Assembly: GCF_000337495.1 (NCBI RefSeq)
Contig: NZ_AOIS01000047.1
Location: 66,951-108,258 of the forward strand
DNA: 41,308 nt
Origin: Haloterrigena salina JCM 13891
Lineage (GTDB): Archaea > Halobacteriota > Halobacteria > Halobacteriales > Natrialbaceae
Reading direction: 5' to 3'
Within the stretch, counting starts at the first letter, position 1; each line of letters begins with the position of its first letter. The position numbers and the translations under genes were made by a program. Shown here in pieces: positions 15,269 to 24,571 of the stretch. The notes under the pieces are model-generated. The model did no database searches, was not told the origin of the DNA, and worked only from the letters and a program-made list of their open reading frames with translations.

Positions 15269-16015
15269 CTACTCGGCCGACGGCGGCGCGGTCGTCTCGA
15301 CGCGGTCCTCGAGCCAGGCGATCGCGTCCTCGACGGCCGCCTCGTCGGTTCCTCGCACGCGGATCCGTCCCGGCCGATTCTCGCCCCGCGGATAGCTGCC
15401 GACGCTGACGTCGAACGTTTCGGTGACCGCCTCGAGCACCTCGTGCAGCGATCCCTCGGGAGCGGGCGTGTAGATCGTCTCGGCGACGGCGTCGCCCCGG
15501 AACTCGTCTTCGACCGCGCGGAACATGGCCTGCATCTCGTCGGGGATACCCGCGAAGACGTAGACGTTCTCGACGATACAGCCCGGCGCCCAGCCCGCGT
15601 CGGTCACGATCGGTGTCGCGCCTTCGGGCAGCGACGCCGCGGCGTCGAGATCGAGTTCGAGGTCGTACTCCTCGACTAAGTCCGGATTCTCGTCGCGGAA
15701 CTCGGCCGCCTTCTCGAGCAACTGCTCTCGAATGCGATCGAAGACGACGAACTCGCGGTCGAGACCGTCCGCGACGGCTTCGACGGTCACGTCGTCGGGC
15801 GTGCCGCCGATCCCGCCGGTGACGATCACGGCGTCGAACTCGTCGTTCCAGCGGGCGGCGTAGTCGGCGATCAGCGCTCGGTCGTCGGGAATCGTCAGGA
15901 TGCGATCGACGGTACTCCCGCGCTCGGTGATCCGCTCGGCCAGCCAGGCGGCGTTCGTGTTCGTCGTCGTTCCGGCCAGCAACTCGTCGCCGACGGTGAC
16001 GATCGCGACGTGCAT
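15269..16015 (-). CDS. CinA-like molybdopterin-binding domain protein
   Basis: A 248-residue protein with the MoCF-binding/CinA N-terminal domain (COG1058). Typical text is VGDELLAGTTTNTNAAWLAE at the start, DDRALIADYAARW, and VTGGIGGTPDDVT near residue 66. The C-terminal amidohydrolase half of bacterial CinA is absent, as in other archaeal members. Such proteins bind nucleotides or act as ADP-ribose pyrophosphatase-like enzymes; the role here is not proven. It is convergent with the DUF7521-like gene (6-bp gap). GGCTAACTG about 25 bp upstream is a weak TATA candidate. Confidence 0.85.
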   Translation of the reverse strand: MHVAIVTVGDELLAGTTTNTNAAWLAERITERGSTVDRILTIPDDRALIADYAARWNDEFDAVIVTGGIGGTPDDVTVEAVADGLDREFVVFDRIREQLLEKAAEFRDENPDLVEEYDLELDLDAAASLPEGATPIVTDAGWAPGCIVENVYVFAGIPDEMQAMFRAVEDEFRGDAVAETIYTPAPEGSLHEVLEAVTETFDVSVGSYPRGENRPGRIRVRGTDEAAVEDAIAWLEDRVETTAPPSAE

Positions 16016-16039
16016 AGCCGCCGTTCGGCCTCGAGTCAG

Positions 16040-17158
16040 TTAGCCGCTCCGTTCGCTCGAGTCGGTCTCAGTCACGGTCTCGGTCTCGCGGAGTCGCTCG
16101 ATCCGCGCTGCGATCGACGGGGTCGTCGAGAGCCAGCGTCGACTACCGTCGCCCTCGAGTTCGAAGCCGGCGGTTTCGTAAGCGCGTTCGAAGGCGTTCG
16201 CGAGGGCGTCCGCGCCGAACGCGTCGGCGGCGTGGTCGTCGGCCCGATATCGGAGTCGGCGCACGAGGGCGAAGCCGCCGAGGACGACGGCAGTGGTCAC
16301 TCCGAGACCGGCCGCTGCCGGCAGATCGCCGCCGAGCCACGCGCTCAGCGGGACGACGGTTGCAACGAGGACCGCGACCGACGCCAGCCGTTCGTACTGG
16401 TTCGCTTGTTCGCGGCGGGCGATCAGCATCGCCGTCAGCGTCTCGTCGTCGAGCCCTGCCAGCGCGCCCGTCGAGACGAACAGCGTCCGAGCGCCGGGCG
16501 CGCCCAACAGTTCGACGCTCACGCGGCTGTCGCTGTCGTCGATTACTCGGACGGCGCGCGCCTCGATCTCGGTGGCCTTTCGAACGGCCTCGAGACGGTC
16601 GCGTTCGTCGTCGGTCGGCTCGCGGGTAGCGGCGGTCAGCGATCGGAGTAACGGGCCGCCGGCCCAGAAGCATCCCCCGATGACAGCGACGATGGCGGCG
16701 GTGCCGGCGGCGTCCCGAGTCGCCAGTTCGATGGCGGGAACGAAGAGGAGGACGACGAATACGACTCCCGCCAGATAGCGCGCGTATCGTCGCCGAACGG
16801 TGGCGATGTCGTCGACGCCGGGGAGGGTCGGGCGGGCGGTGGCGATCCCGGTGATCGTCGCCGCACTGACGGCGCCAGCCGCGAGACCGCCGGCGACGGC
16901 CGTGAAGAGTCCGACAAGTATCGCTTCGAGGGCGGTCGCGCCGTCGACCCCGGCGTTCCGAACGACGATTCCGACGACGGCCCCGACGAGGACCGCCGGT
17001 CCGAGCGTGAGGACGTTGGTCCCCCGACTGGCGCGCTCGTCGCTTCGCCCTCGAGTGAAGCGGGCGTAGAGATAACCGATGCCGGCGGTGACGACCGAGA
17101 CCACACTAACGCCGATCGCGAGGAAGAGCAGGAGGTCGGCGGGGACTGGGAGCATCAT
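16040..17158 (-). CDS. M48-like membrane protein that has lost the zinc site
   Basis: A 372-residue membrane protein with about four N-terminal helices and two more after residue 255. The layout follows HtpX/Ste24-type M48 peptidases: LFVSTGALAGLDDETLTAML leads to where HExxH is expected. The sequence there reads IARREQANQYER, so both histidines and the glutamate are gone. Further on, RYRADDHAADAFGADAL stands where EYxAD normally supplies the third ligand, and the Glu is Arg. It cannot bind zinc in the usual way and is probably a pseudoenzyme. A TATA element (GATATATACT, 17181-17190) is about 28 bp before the ATG. Confidence 0.8.
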   Translation of the reverse strand: MMLPVPADLLLFLAIGVSVVSVVTAGIGYLYARFTRGRSDERASRGTNVLTLGPAVLVGAVVGIVVRNAGVDGATALEAILVGLFTAVAGGLAAGAVSAATITGIATARPTLPGVDDIATVRRRYARYLAGVVFVVLLFVPAIELATRDAAGTAAIVAVIGGCFWAGGPLLRSLTAATREPTDDERDRLEAVRKATEIEARAVRVIDDSDSRVSVELLGAPGARTLFVSTGALAGLDDETLTAMLIARREQANQYERLASVAVLVATVVPLSAWLGGDLPAAAGLGVTTAVVLGGFALVRRLRYRADDHAADAFGADALANAFERAYETAGFELEGDGSRRWLSTTPSIAARIERLRETETVTETDSSERSG

Positions 17159-17291
17159 ATCTCGACTTGACTGTCTGGTGAGTATATATCTTTTCCAATG
17201 ACTTCTGGTTGTATCCGATCATCGAGAACGATCCTCGAAACGGGAGTGCGTCGGGATTTGGCTGCCGCATCCACGGGACCGCGAGTGCCGT

Positions 17292-18833
17292 TCAGGACCA
17301 CTGCGTTATCGGGTCGCCGGCTCCCGCTCGACGAACGTACGCGGCCTGCATCTCGTGGACCGCATCGGCGAACCGCTCGCCTGCATCGAGCGCGTCCCGT
17401 ACGCGCTCGAGCTTCCACCGACTGGGAGTGGTTCGCTCGCGCCAGCGGGCCTCCAGCGGCTCGAGGGACGTCTCGATCGTCTCGTCGGACACGCCCTGCT
17501 CCCGGAGGCCGCGGCGGGCGAACGCGAAGAGTTCGTCGTAGATCGCGTCCCGATCGGTCGTCCGGTCGCCGTCGGCGGTGATCCACGCGAGGTCGGCCTC
17601 GAGACCGTTCGCGACCGCGTCGTAGAAACTCTCCACGGCGGCCTCGTACTCGAGCGTCGCGAGCGGGTGGTCGGCGCCGACGAGTCCGCGGAGGAGGCCG
17701 CCGACGAGACACTGGAGGCCGACGGTCTCGGCGACCGTCGGCTGGGTCGGCAGCGGTCGGTACTCGAGTCGGATCGACCAGCGATCACCCTCCGCGACCG
17801 GCTGGCCGCCGACGACGGTGCGGAGCCACCGCCAGTAGGTCCCGCGCTTGTGGTCGAGTTCCCAGAACCGATCGGCGAACTCCTCTCGGTCACCGTCGGC
17901 GAGCCACTCGCGGAGGAACGGTGCACAGGTCTGGTCGGCGACGAGCCTGTCGACGGCGTCTGTCGTGCGCTCGATCCGCCGGGGGACGCGAACCTTCTCC
18001 CAGGCCCGATTGACGGACTGTTCGAACACCGGGATCCGGAGTTCGTGGTGGGTCGCCTCGAGGAGCGCGTACGGATCAGTGGGACCGGCGGACTCGTCCC
18101 GTTTCTCACAATCGTATAGATCGGGCGGCAACAGCGGCGAGTTCGTCGCGATCGCCAGCACCGGACCGAGGGTCCCGAGCGCGGTGTTGTAGTACCGTGG
18201 AAACGCCTCGACGTCGGGGATCTGGACGTGAGGCTGGACGGAACTCGTCAGCGACTCGAACAGGAGCGACGAGAACGTCTCCTCGACGCCCGGCACCGAG
18301 AGCGCGATTTCGCCCCCCGTTCGCGCCAGCACGTCGTTGTCGATCGCGTAGTATCGCGCCGATTTCGTCATGTTCTCGGCGAGCGCCACGCCCTCGCGCT
18401 CCGTCGTGGCCGCGAGGTACTCGCGAGCGCCCTCCGGCGGCGGTCGCGTCCACATCGCATCCAGCACGATCTCGAGGCCGTCCGCTTCGGCGTCCGATTG
18501 CGCCTTCCGGACGCGACGCTCGAGTTGGGCCGCCTGCGCGGCGATACCCGCCCCGTCGAACGGCGTCGGTTCGGTGTTAAATTCGACGTTGTGTCGCCCG
18601 AGTTCGCGCTCGCAGCGGCCCTCGAAGACGGTGTCCGGGACGCGGGCGAGGCGCCCCGCCTCGTCGACGGCGTAGGCCTCGAGTTCGAGCCCCAGTCCGA
18701 GTCCGGGGCTGTCGAGTCGGCCGGCGCGGAGGGCGTCGGTGATCCGCGCGGCCTGCTCGTCGACACGTCGGTCGAACTCGCGGCGCGTCTCGTCGGTCAG
18801 CGACCGCGTGACGAGGGCGACGGGATCTGCCAT
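17292..18833 (-). CDS. Glutamate-cysteine ligase (GCS2)-like protein, paralogue A
   Basis: A 513-residue protein related to carboxylate-amine ligases of the GCS2 type. Likely metal/ATP residues are Glu50 and Glu52 in LGLELEAYAV; other shared motifs are RHNVEFNTEP, SVQPHVQIPD, HKRGTYWRWLR and RLEYRPLPTQPTV. The protein at 38410-39963 has the same motifs in the same order, so the two are paralogues. Both are longer than usual GCS2 enzymes. The ATG at 18833 (MADPVAL) is preferred over upstream starts because the extension is Gly/Arg-rich. Haloarchaea make gamma-glutamylcysteine, but whether this enzyme does so is unknown. Confidence 0.75.
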   Translation of the reverse strand: MADPVALVTRSLTDETRREFDRRVDEQAARITDALRAGRLDSPGLGLGLELEAYAVDEAGRLARVPDTVFEGRCERELGRHNVEFNTEPTPFDGAGIAAQAAQLERRVRKAQSDAEADGLEIVLDAMWTRPPPEGAREYLAATTEREGVALAENMTKSARYYAIDNDVLARTGGEIALSVPGVEETFSSLLFESLTSSVQPHVQIPDVEAFPRYYNTALGTLGPVLAIATNSPLLPPDLYDCEKRDESAGPTDPYALLEATHHELRIPVFEQSVNRAWEKVRVPRRIERTTDAVDRLVADQTCAPFLREWLADGDREEFADRFWELDHKRGTYWRWLRTVVGGQPVAEGDRWSIRLEYRPLPTQPTVAETVGLQCLVGGLLRGLVGADHPLATLEYEAAVESFYDAVANGLEADLAWITADGDRTTDRDAIYDELFAFARRGLREQGVSDETIETSLEPLEARWRERTTPSRWKLERVRDALDAGERFADAVHEMQAAYVRRAGAGDPITQWS

Positions 18834-18953
18834 TACGGAACCGACTCGAGCCAGTCGCATCAAACCGGGGTGTGGCCGTCCGCCGGAACCCGCGCCGTGC
18901 ACCCGTCGTTATCGTCGCGACGGCGACCGCCCGTCCGGCGCACCGAACCGGCG

Positions 18954-19754
18954 CTACGGATCGACGCGAACGTCGAACTGTGCCGTGATCAGGGTCCCCT
19001 CCGGCTTGGTCTGGAAGAACAGCCGATACCGACCCGGGGTCGGGAATCGGGCCCCGAATTCGACGCGGCCGCTGTCGGGGGCCGTCGCTTCGGGATGGAC
19101 GTGCAGGTACGCGAGGTCGCCCTCACGGAGGGCGACGAGGTGCCCGAGCGCACCGAGGTACGACTCGAGTTCCGAGACGGGCTCTCCGCCCCGGCGAACC
19201 GCGAACGACAGTCGCGTGCGTTCGCCGGCGGCGACGTCGTCGGTGAGCAGTTCGAGCTCGTAGTTCCCCGTGGTCGCGCGACGCGAGGCGTCCGGGCGCT
19301 CGTCGTGGGTCACCGTCCCGGGTGCGAGCAGATCGAAGCCCAACGTGGTCGGGTGCCCGTCGACGACGACATCCACGAACGCGCGGTAGACGCCCGGATC
19401 CGGCACCGCGAAATCCTCGACGAGCCACGTCCCGTCCGCCTGCAGTTCCGGGTGGCGGTGCTGGAATCGAGTCAGATCCCGCCGCACGACGACGAGGTGG
19501 CTCGGCCGGCCGTGCGCCTCCTCGAAGTCGGTCACGACCGCCCCGTCCTCGTCGAGGATTCGGAACGTCCAGTGGACGGGTACCTCGGGCTCGAACCGCG
19601 TCTCCGACGGCTCGAGGCGGAGCCCGTTCGCCGCGAGCGACAGTCCGCCCGGTGCGGCGTGTCCCCCGGATGCGTGCCCCCGATTCGCGTCGGTCGATCC
19701 GTGGCCGTGACTCGAGTGCTCTCCCATACCGAGCGGCTCGCTCTCGCGGGCCAT
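18954..19754 (-). CDS. His-rich putative metal-binding protein
   Basis: A 266-residue protein. Residues 12-35 are rich in His, Gly and Ser (HSSHGHG, GHASGGHA), a typical metal-binding tail, probably for copper or zinc. The remainder looks like two beta-sandwich units: RPSHLVVVRRDLTRFQHRHP near residue 83 and LGHLVALREGDLAYLHVHP near residue 200. These two units share H-LV-xx-x-DL-xxxH-HP and look like an internal duplication. Similar proteins sit beside metal transporters in other genomes; none is here. No signal peptide is seen. The start could also be ATG 19727. Confidence 0.65.
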   Translation of the reverse strand: MARESEPLGMGEHSSHGHGSTDANRGHASGGHAAPGGLSLAANGLRLEPSETRFEPEVPVHWTFRILDEDGAVVTDFEEAHGRPSHLVVVRRDLTRFQHRHPELQADGTWLVEDFAVPDPGVYRAFVDVVVDGHPTTLGFDLLAPGTVTHDERPDASRRATTGNYELELLTDDVAAGERTRLSFAVRRGGEPVSELESYLGALGHLVALREGDLAYLHVHPEATAPDSGRVEFGARFPTPGRYRLFFQTKPEGTLITAQFDVRVDP

Positions 19755-19828
19755 ACTGCTTGGCGTCGGGATTACCCACGCGATACGGATGTACTCATGC
19801 GCGTTTGAGATGCTGAATATTCACTCGT

Positions 19829-19861
19829 AGAGGGGTTCAGTCGGCAGCGTTAAATCCCTCT
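19829..19861. repeat. Inverted repeat AGAGGG-N21-CCCTCT
   Basis: Perfect 6-bp arms in the divergent gap between the His-rich protein gene and the histidine kinase gene. It could be a hairpin or an operator; chance is possible. Confidence 0.25.
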
Positions 19862-19906
19862 GCTACAGACCTCGTGGAATGTTATCACTATCTCGACAAT
19901 GCCGAT

Positions 19907-19914
19907 CTTTAACC
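19907..19914 (+). promoter_or_regulatory. TATA element of the histidine kinase gene
   Basis: CTTTAACC, centred 28 bp before the ATG at 19939, as expected for a leaderless transcript. Confidence 0.45.
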
Positions 19915-19938
19915 GTCTGAATCGAATATCCCGATCTA

Positions 19939-22857
19939 ATGAATCAAGCCGCCGGCCGCTATGACCAGCCGGAGGTACTGGGCCTCGAGAACGGTCTCGA
20001 GGCGTTTCAGTCCAGTTCCGAGTTCCGTGGCCCGGTCGAACCGCTCGACGAGCACACCTGCAACGATCACTTCGCACACATCTACGAGACGCCTGAGGAG
20101 AAGTTCGGGGCCGCCATCCCGTTTGTTCGGCACGGGCTCGAGCGCGGCGAGCGCGTCATGTATGTCATCGACGAGAGTACCGAAGCCGAGGTGCGGGACG
20201 CGATGCGTGACGCCGGACTCGACGTCGATCCCGCGCTCGCCGCGGGCGCACTGACGTTCCACACCGCACAGGAGACCTATCTCCGAGACGGATCGTTCGA
20301 GCCCGACGAGATGATCGACTTCTACGACGAGATGGTCACCGAGGCTACGGCGGACTACGAGGCGCTCCGGGTCGTCGCCGAGATGACGTGGCTCGACGAC
20401 GACGAGACGCCAGTCGAGCAGTTCATCGAGTACGAGCAGAAAATCAACGATCTCTTCGACCAGACGGATTCGCTCGCGATCTGTCAGTACAACCGCGACT
20501 TATTCGAACCGGAGGTCATCCGGAACGTCGTCCAGACGCACCCGCATCTCATCTACGACGGCGCCGCGTGCCACAACGTCTACTACACGCCACCGGAGGA
20601 GTTCTTCGGTACCGACGCGCCGGCCCGCGAAAACGAGCGCATGCTCCGGACGCTCCGGGATCGGACCATGGCGAAGGCTCAACTCCACCGCCGCGAACGA
20701 TTCCTGCAGAATCTGTACGAGGTCTCGTCCGATCCCACGCGCTCGTTCGAGGAGAAATTGCAGGCGCTGTTCGATCTCGGATGCGGGCAGTTCGGCCTCG
20801 AACTCGGAGCGATGGCCACGGTCGACCCCGACGCCGATCGGTTCGAGGTCGAATTTGTGAGTGACGATCACGAGTACTTCGAGGCGGGTCTCGAACTCCC
20901 GCTGTCGGAAACGTACTGCACCGCGGCGACCGATACCGGCGGGATCGGGAGCGTGGCCGACCCCGTTGCGGCCGGGTACGACGATATCTACGTTCACAAC
21001 GAGTTCGGCATCAAAACGTATCTCGGCACCTATATCGAGGTCGAGGGCGACGATAACCGAACGTTCTTCTTCGTGTCCGAGAAGCCGCGCGACGAGGACT
21101 TCTCGGCTAACGAGCGTACGTTCCAGCGGTTGCTGGGACAGTGGGTCAAGTACGAACTCGAACGCCAGCAGCGCGAACGGTTCCTCCACGAGTGCTACGA
21201 GATCACGTCCGATCCCGCCCTCGGCTTCGAGGAGAAACTCGAGCAGTTACTCGAACTCGGATGCGACCGGTTCGGCCTCGAGATCGCCGGCCTGAACCAC
21301 TTGCCCTCGTGGGACGGCAAATTCCGACTCGAGAAGGGCATCGGACTCGGCTTAGATGCCGACGAGGAGCTGTGGACCGACCCGGACAACGACTGTTACT
21401 GCCGTCGGACCGTGACCGAGGATAGTCCGGTCGAGATGCTCGACGTTCGCGGCACTCATTGGGCCGAGGACGCGATCTACCAGGAGTTCGGCCTAACGAG
21501 TTACCTCGGGACGAAAGTGTCGACCGGAGCCGCACCGTACGGCACGCTCTGGTTCGGGAGCACCGAACCGCGGGAGCGACCGTTTTCGGAGACCGAACGC
21601 TCGTTTATCGAGTTGATGGGGCAGTGGGTCAGCTACGAGATCGAGCGCCGCGAAAACAACGACTCCCAGCGGAAACTCTACGAAATCACCGCCGATCCCG
21701 ATCTCGATCCGGACGAGAAGATCGATCGATTGCTAACAGTCGGCTGCAAGCGGCTGAACCTCCCCATCGGGATGCTCACTCGCAAACGCGAGCGGGCGTT
21801 CGAGATCGAGCATATGCACGGTACGCATCCCGAACTCGACGAAGGGACGCTCACCCCGCCGTTGACGGACAACTACTGCCGTCGCGTCGTCAACACCGGG
21901 GACTCGATTAGCGTCGGCGACGCCGGGGCGGCCGGGTGGGACGGCGACGCGCTCTACCACGAATTCGATCTCAAGTGTTACGCCGGGACGCAGGTGTTCG
22001 TCCGCGGCGAGAACTACGGCACCGTCTGTTTCACCGATACGGGAACCCGAGAAGAATTCACCGAGGCGGAGCAGGTGTTTCTCGATATCCTCGGCCAGTG
22101 CGTGAGCTACGAAATCGAACGCCAACACCACGAGGCCGACCTCAAGGATACGATCGATCAACTAGAACAGTCCAACGACCGGCTACGGCAGTTCGCCTAC
22201 GCCGCCTCGCACGACCTGCAGGAACCGCTCCGGATGGTTTCGACGTATCTACAGCTGCTGGAAAACCGGTACAAGGAGGACCTTGACGGGGACGCACAGG
22301 AATTCATCGATTTCGCAGTCAACGGAGCCGACCGGATGCGGGAGATGGTCGACGATCTGCTCGCGTTCTCGCGGGTCGAACACGCCGACGACGAGTTCGA
22401 TTCGGTCGACTGCGATGCGGTCCTCGACCACGTCACCGACGATCTCCGGATGCAGATCGAGGAGAACGACGCGGTGATCAGCAGCGAGTCGCTTCCGACG
22501 GTGAGCGGCGACCACGAGCAACTCGAACACCTGTTCAGGAATCTCGTCTCGAACGCCATCAAGTATAACGAAAGTAATCCCCCGCGCGTCGAAATCTCGG
22601 CCGAGAAGCGGGCTAACAGCTGGGAATTCTCGGTTACCGATAACGGAATCGGGATCGCTCCGGACGAAGCGGACAAGATCTTCGACGTTTTCAAGCGGCT
22701 CCACCACGACGACGAGTACTCGGGGACGGGAGTCGGACTCTCGCTCTGCCAGAAGATCGTCAATAATCACGGCGGCGAAATCCGGGTCGAGTCCGAACCC
22801 GGCGAGGGGTCGACGTTCTCGTTTACGCTTCCCGCGACACGGAATCCGACGCAGTGA
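19939..22857 (+). CDS. MEDS-GAF-GAF-GAF sensor histidine kinase
   Basis: A 972-residue soluble sensor kinase with no membrane helix. Residues 40-215 are a MEDS (DcmR-type sensory) domain, with HIYETPEEKFGAAIPFVRHG and ERVMYVIDE. Three GAF-like units follow at about 255-410, 414-568 and 578-728; each starts with a YEITSDP-x-xxFEEKL-type segment and ends with GQ(W/C)VxYE(I/L)ER, so they arose by tandem duplication. The HisKA helix has phosphoacceptor His758 in ASHDLQEP. The ATPase domain shows NLVSNAIKYN, DNGIGI and GTGVGLSL. No receiver gene lies beside it, so it is an orphan kinase; the MEDS domain suggests sensing of a small organic or redox signal. Confidence 0.92.
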   Translation: MNQAAGRYDQPEVLGLENGLEAFQSSSEFRGPVEPLDEHTCNDHFAHIYETPEEKFGAAIPFVRHGLERGERVMYVIDESTEAEVRDAMRDAGLDVDPALAAGALTFHTAQETYLRDGSFEPDEMIDFYDEMVTEATADYEALRVVAEMTWLDDDETPVEQFIEYEQKINDLFDQTDSLAICQYNRDLFEPEVIRNVVQTHPHLIYDGAACHNVYYTPPEEFFGTDAPARENERMLRTLRDRTMAKAQLHRRERFLQNLYEVSSDPTRSFEEKLQALFDLGCGQFGLELGAMATVDPDADRFEVEFVSDDHEYFEAGLELPLSETYCTAATDTGGIGSVADPVAAGYDDIYVHNEFGIKTYLGTYIEVEGDDNRTFFFVSEKPRDEDFSANERTFQRLLGQWVKYELERQQRERFLHECYEITSDPALGFEEKLEQLLELGCDRFGLEIAGLNHLPSWDGKFRLEKGIGLGLDADEELWTDPDNDCYCRRTVTEDSPVEMLDVRGTHWAEDAIYQEFGLTSYLGTKVSTGAAPYGTLWFGSTEPRERPFSETERSFIELMGQWVSYEIERRENNDSQRKLYEITADPDLDPDEKIDRLLTVGCKRLNLPIGMLTRKRERAFEIEHMHGTHPELDEGTLTPPLTDNYCRRVVNTGDSISVGDAGAAGWDGDALYHEFDLKCYAGTQVFVRGENYGTVCFTDTGTREEFTEAEQVFLDILGQCVSYEIERQHHEADLKDTIDQLEQSNDRLRQFAYAASHDLQEPLRMVSTYLQLLENRYKEDLDGDAQEFIDFAVNGADRMREMVDDLLAFSRVEHADDEFDSVDCDAVLDHVTDDLRMQIEENDAVISSESLPTVSGDHEQLEHLFRNLVSNAIKYNESNPPRVEISAEKRANSWEFSVTDNGIGIAPDEADKIFDVFKRLHHDDEYSGTGVGLSLCQKIVNNHGGEIRVESEPGEGSTFSFTLPATRNPTQ

Positions 22858-22975
22858 GTCCGCGGACGTACGGTCCGCTGCGGCCCTGAACTACCGTCGA
22901 CTCCGACGGCCGATCCGGTGCTTTCGAACGCGCGCTCCGCAACCACTAAACGCCGAACGGCCTAACGACGTCACA

Positions 22976-24472
22976 ATGACCGACTGGACCGAGAAGTACC
23001 GTCCGACGACGCTGTCGGAGGTACGCGGAAACAACAAGGCCCGCGACAAACTCGAGGAGTGGGCCGAGAGCTGGGACGACCACCGGGACGCGGTGATCGT
23101 CCACGGGAGCCCGGGCGTGGGGAAGACCTCCGCGGCCCACGCGCTGGCCGGCGACATGGGGTGGCCGGTGATGGAGCTCAACGCCAGCGACAGCCGAGGG
23201 GCCGACGTCATCGAGCGCGTCGCGGGCGAGGCCTCGAAGAGCGGGACGCTCACGGGCGGCGAGGCCGGCCGGCGGCTGGTGATCTTGGACGAGGCGGACA
23301 ACTTCCACGGCAACGCCGACTACGGCGGCTCGGCCGAGGTCACGCGGGTCGTCAAGGACGCCAACCAGCCGATCGTCCTCGTGGCCAACGAGTTCTACGA
23401 CATGAGCCAGTCGCTGCGCAACAGCTGCGAGACCATCGAGTTCCGCGACGTCTCGAAGCGCTCGATCGTCCCCGTGTTGCGCGATATCTGCCGGCGCGAG
23501 GACATCGAGTTCGAGGAGGAGGCCTTAGAGAAGATCGCCGAGGACACCAGCGGCGACCTCCGGTCGGCGGTCAACGACCTGCAGGCGGTCGCCGAGGAGG
23601 CAGAACGACTGACCGTCGAGGACGTCGTCACCGGCCAGCGCGACACCACGGAGGGGATCTTCGACTTCCTCGACGCGCTCATCAAGGAGGAAGACGCCGA
23701 GGGCGCCCTTCGTGCCTCCTATGACGTCGACGAGAACCCCGACGAGATGCTGAACTGGATCGAGGACAACGTCCCCAAGGACTACGCGGGCGCCGAACTC
23801 GCGGACGCCTACGAGTTCCTCGCGAACGCCGACCGCTGGCTGGGCCGCGTGCGGGCGACTCAGGACTACTCCTACTGGCGCTACGCGACGGACAACATGA
23901 CCGCCGGCGTGGCCGCCTCGCGCCGCGAGCCGAAGGGCGGCTGGACCCGCTACGGGCCGCCGAGCTACTGGTCGAAACTCGGCCGGACCAAAGGTACCCG
24001 GAACACCCGCGACGCCATCGCGGAGCGCATCGCCGAACGCGAGGGCACCAGCGTCGCGACTGCCCGGCGGGAGATCCTCCCGTTCCTCTCGGCGATGACC
24101 CACCACTGCAAGAACCGCGATCTGACGGTCCGAATGGCCGCGGTGTACGAACTCGACGAGAAGGAAGTCTCGTTCGTCACCGGCAGCGGGAAGGACACCA
24201 ACAAGGTCGAGTCCATCGTCGAGGAAGCCGAGGAGCTGCGGACCGAGGAGACCGTCGAACACTCCGGAAGCGCCTTCTTCGACGCCGGAGACGGTGCGGA
24301 GGACGCGACCGACGGCGACGAGCCCGACGCCACGGACTCGAGCGGCGACAACGGTCAGGAGACCCTCGCGGCGGCCGGTTCTACCGACGACGCGACGACC
24401 GCCGAGTCGGAGCCGGACGCCGACGACGCCGAACCCGACGACGATCAGTCGGGGCTCAGCGACTTCATGTGA
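22976..24472 (+). CDS. rfcL: Replication factor C large subunit
   Basis: A 498-residue clamp loader subunit that opens PCNA onto primed DNA together with RfcS. The opening DWTEKYRPTTLSEVRGN is typical. Walker A is GSPGVGKT (44-51), Walker B is LVILDEADN (101-109), with an AAA+ lid and collar after. The last 70 residues are highly acidic and disordered-looking, ending QSGLSDFM, which fits a PCNA-interacting (PIP) box of the Q-xx-L-xx-F type. A TATA-like CACTAAACG is about 28 bp upstream. The gene stands alone between the kinase and the zinc-finger gene. Confidence 0.95.
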   Translation: MTDWTEKYRPTTLSEVRGNNKARDKLEEWAESWDDHRDAVIVHGSPGVGKTSAAHALAGDMGWPVMELNASDSRGADVIERVAGEASKSGTLTGGEAGRRLVILDEADNFHGNADYGGSAEVTRVVKDANQPIVLVANEFYDMSQSLRNSCETIEFRDVSKRSIVPVLRDICRREDIEFEEEALEKIAEDTSGDLRSAVNDLQAVAEEAERLTVEDVVTGQRDTTEGIFDFLDALIKEEDAEGALRASYDVDENPDEMLNWIEDNVPKDYAGAELADAYEFLANADRWLGRVRATQDYSYWRYATDNMTAGVAASRREPKGGWTRYGPPSYWSKLGRTKGTRNTRDAIAERIAEREGTSVATARREILPFLSAMTHHCKNRDLTVRMAAVYELDEKEVSFVTGSGKDTNKVESIVEEAEELRTEETVEHSGSAFFDAGDGAEDATDGDEPDATDSSGDNGQETLAAAGSTDDATTAESEPDADDAEPDDDQSGLSDFM

Positions 24473-24571
24473 CGCCGCCGTTCTGGCTCTCGGAACGATC
24501 CTCGAGCGCGACATATCAATACATAGTACGACCGACACTATTACTTCGGAGAACGACGACAGTTACTTTCG

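Noticed and set aside
18228-19808. 526-codon plus-strand frame across two minus-strand genes
   Set aside because: It spans the gap between two good genes on the other strand and is Arg-rich throughout.
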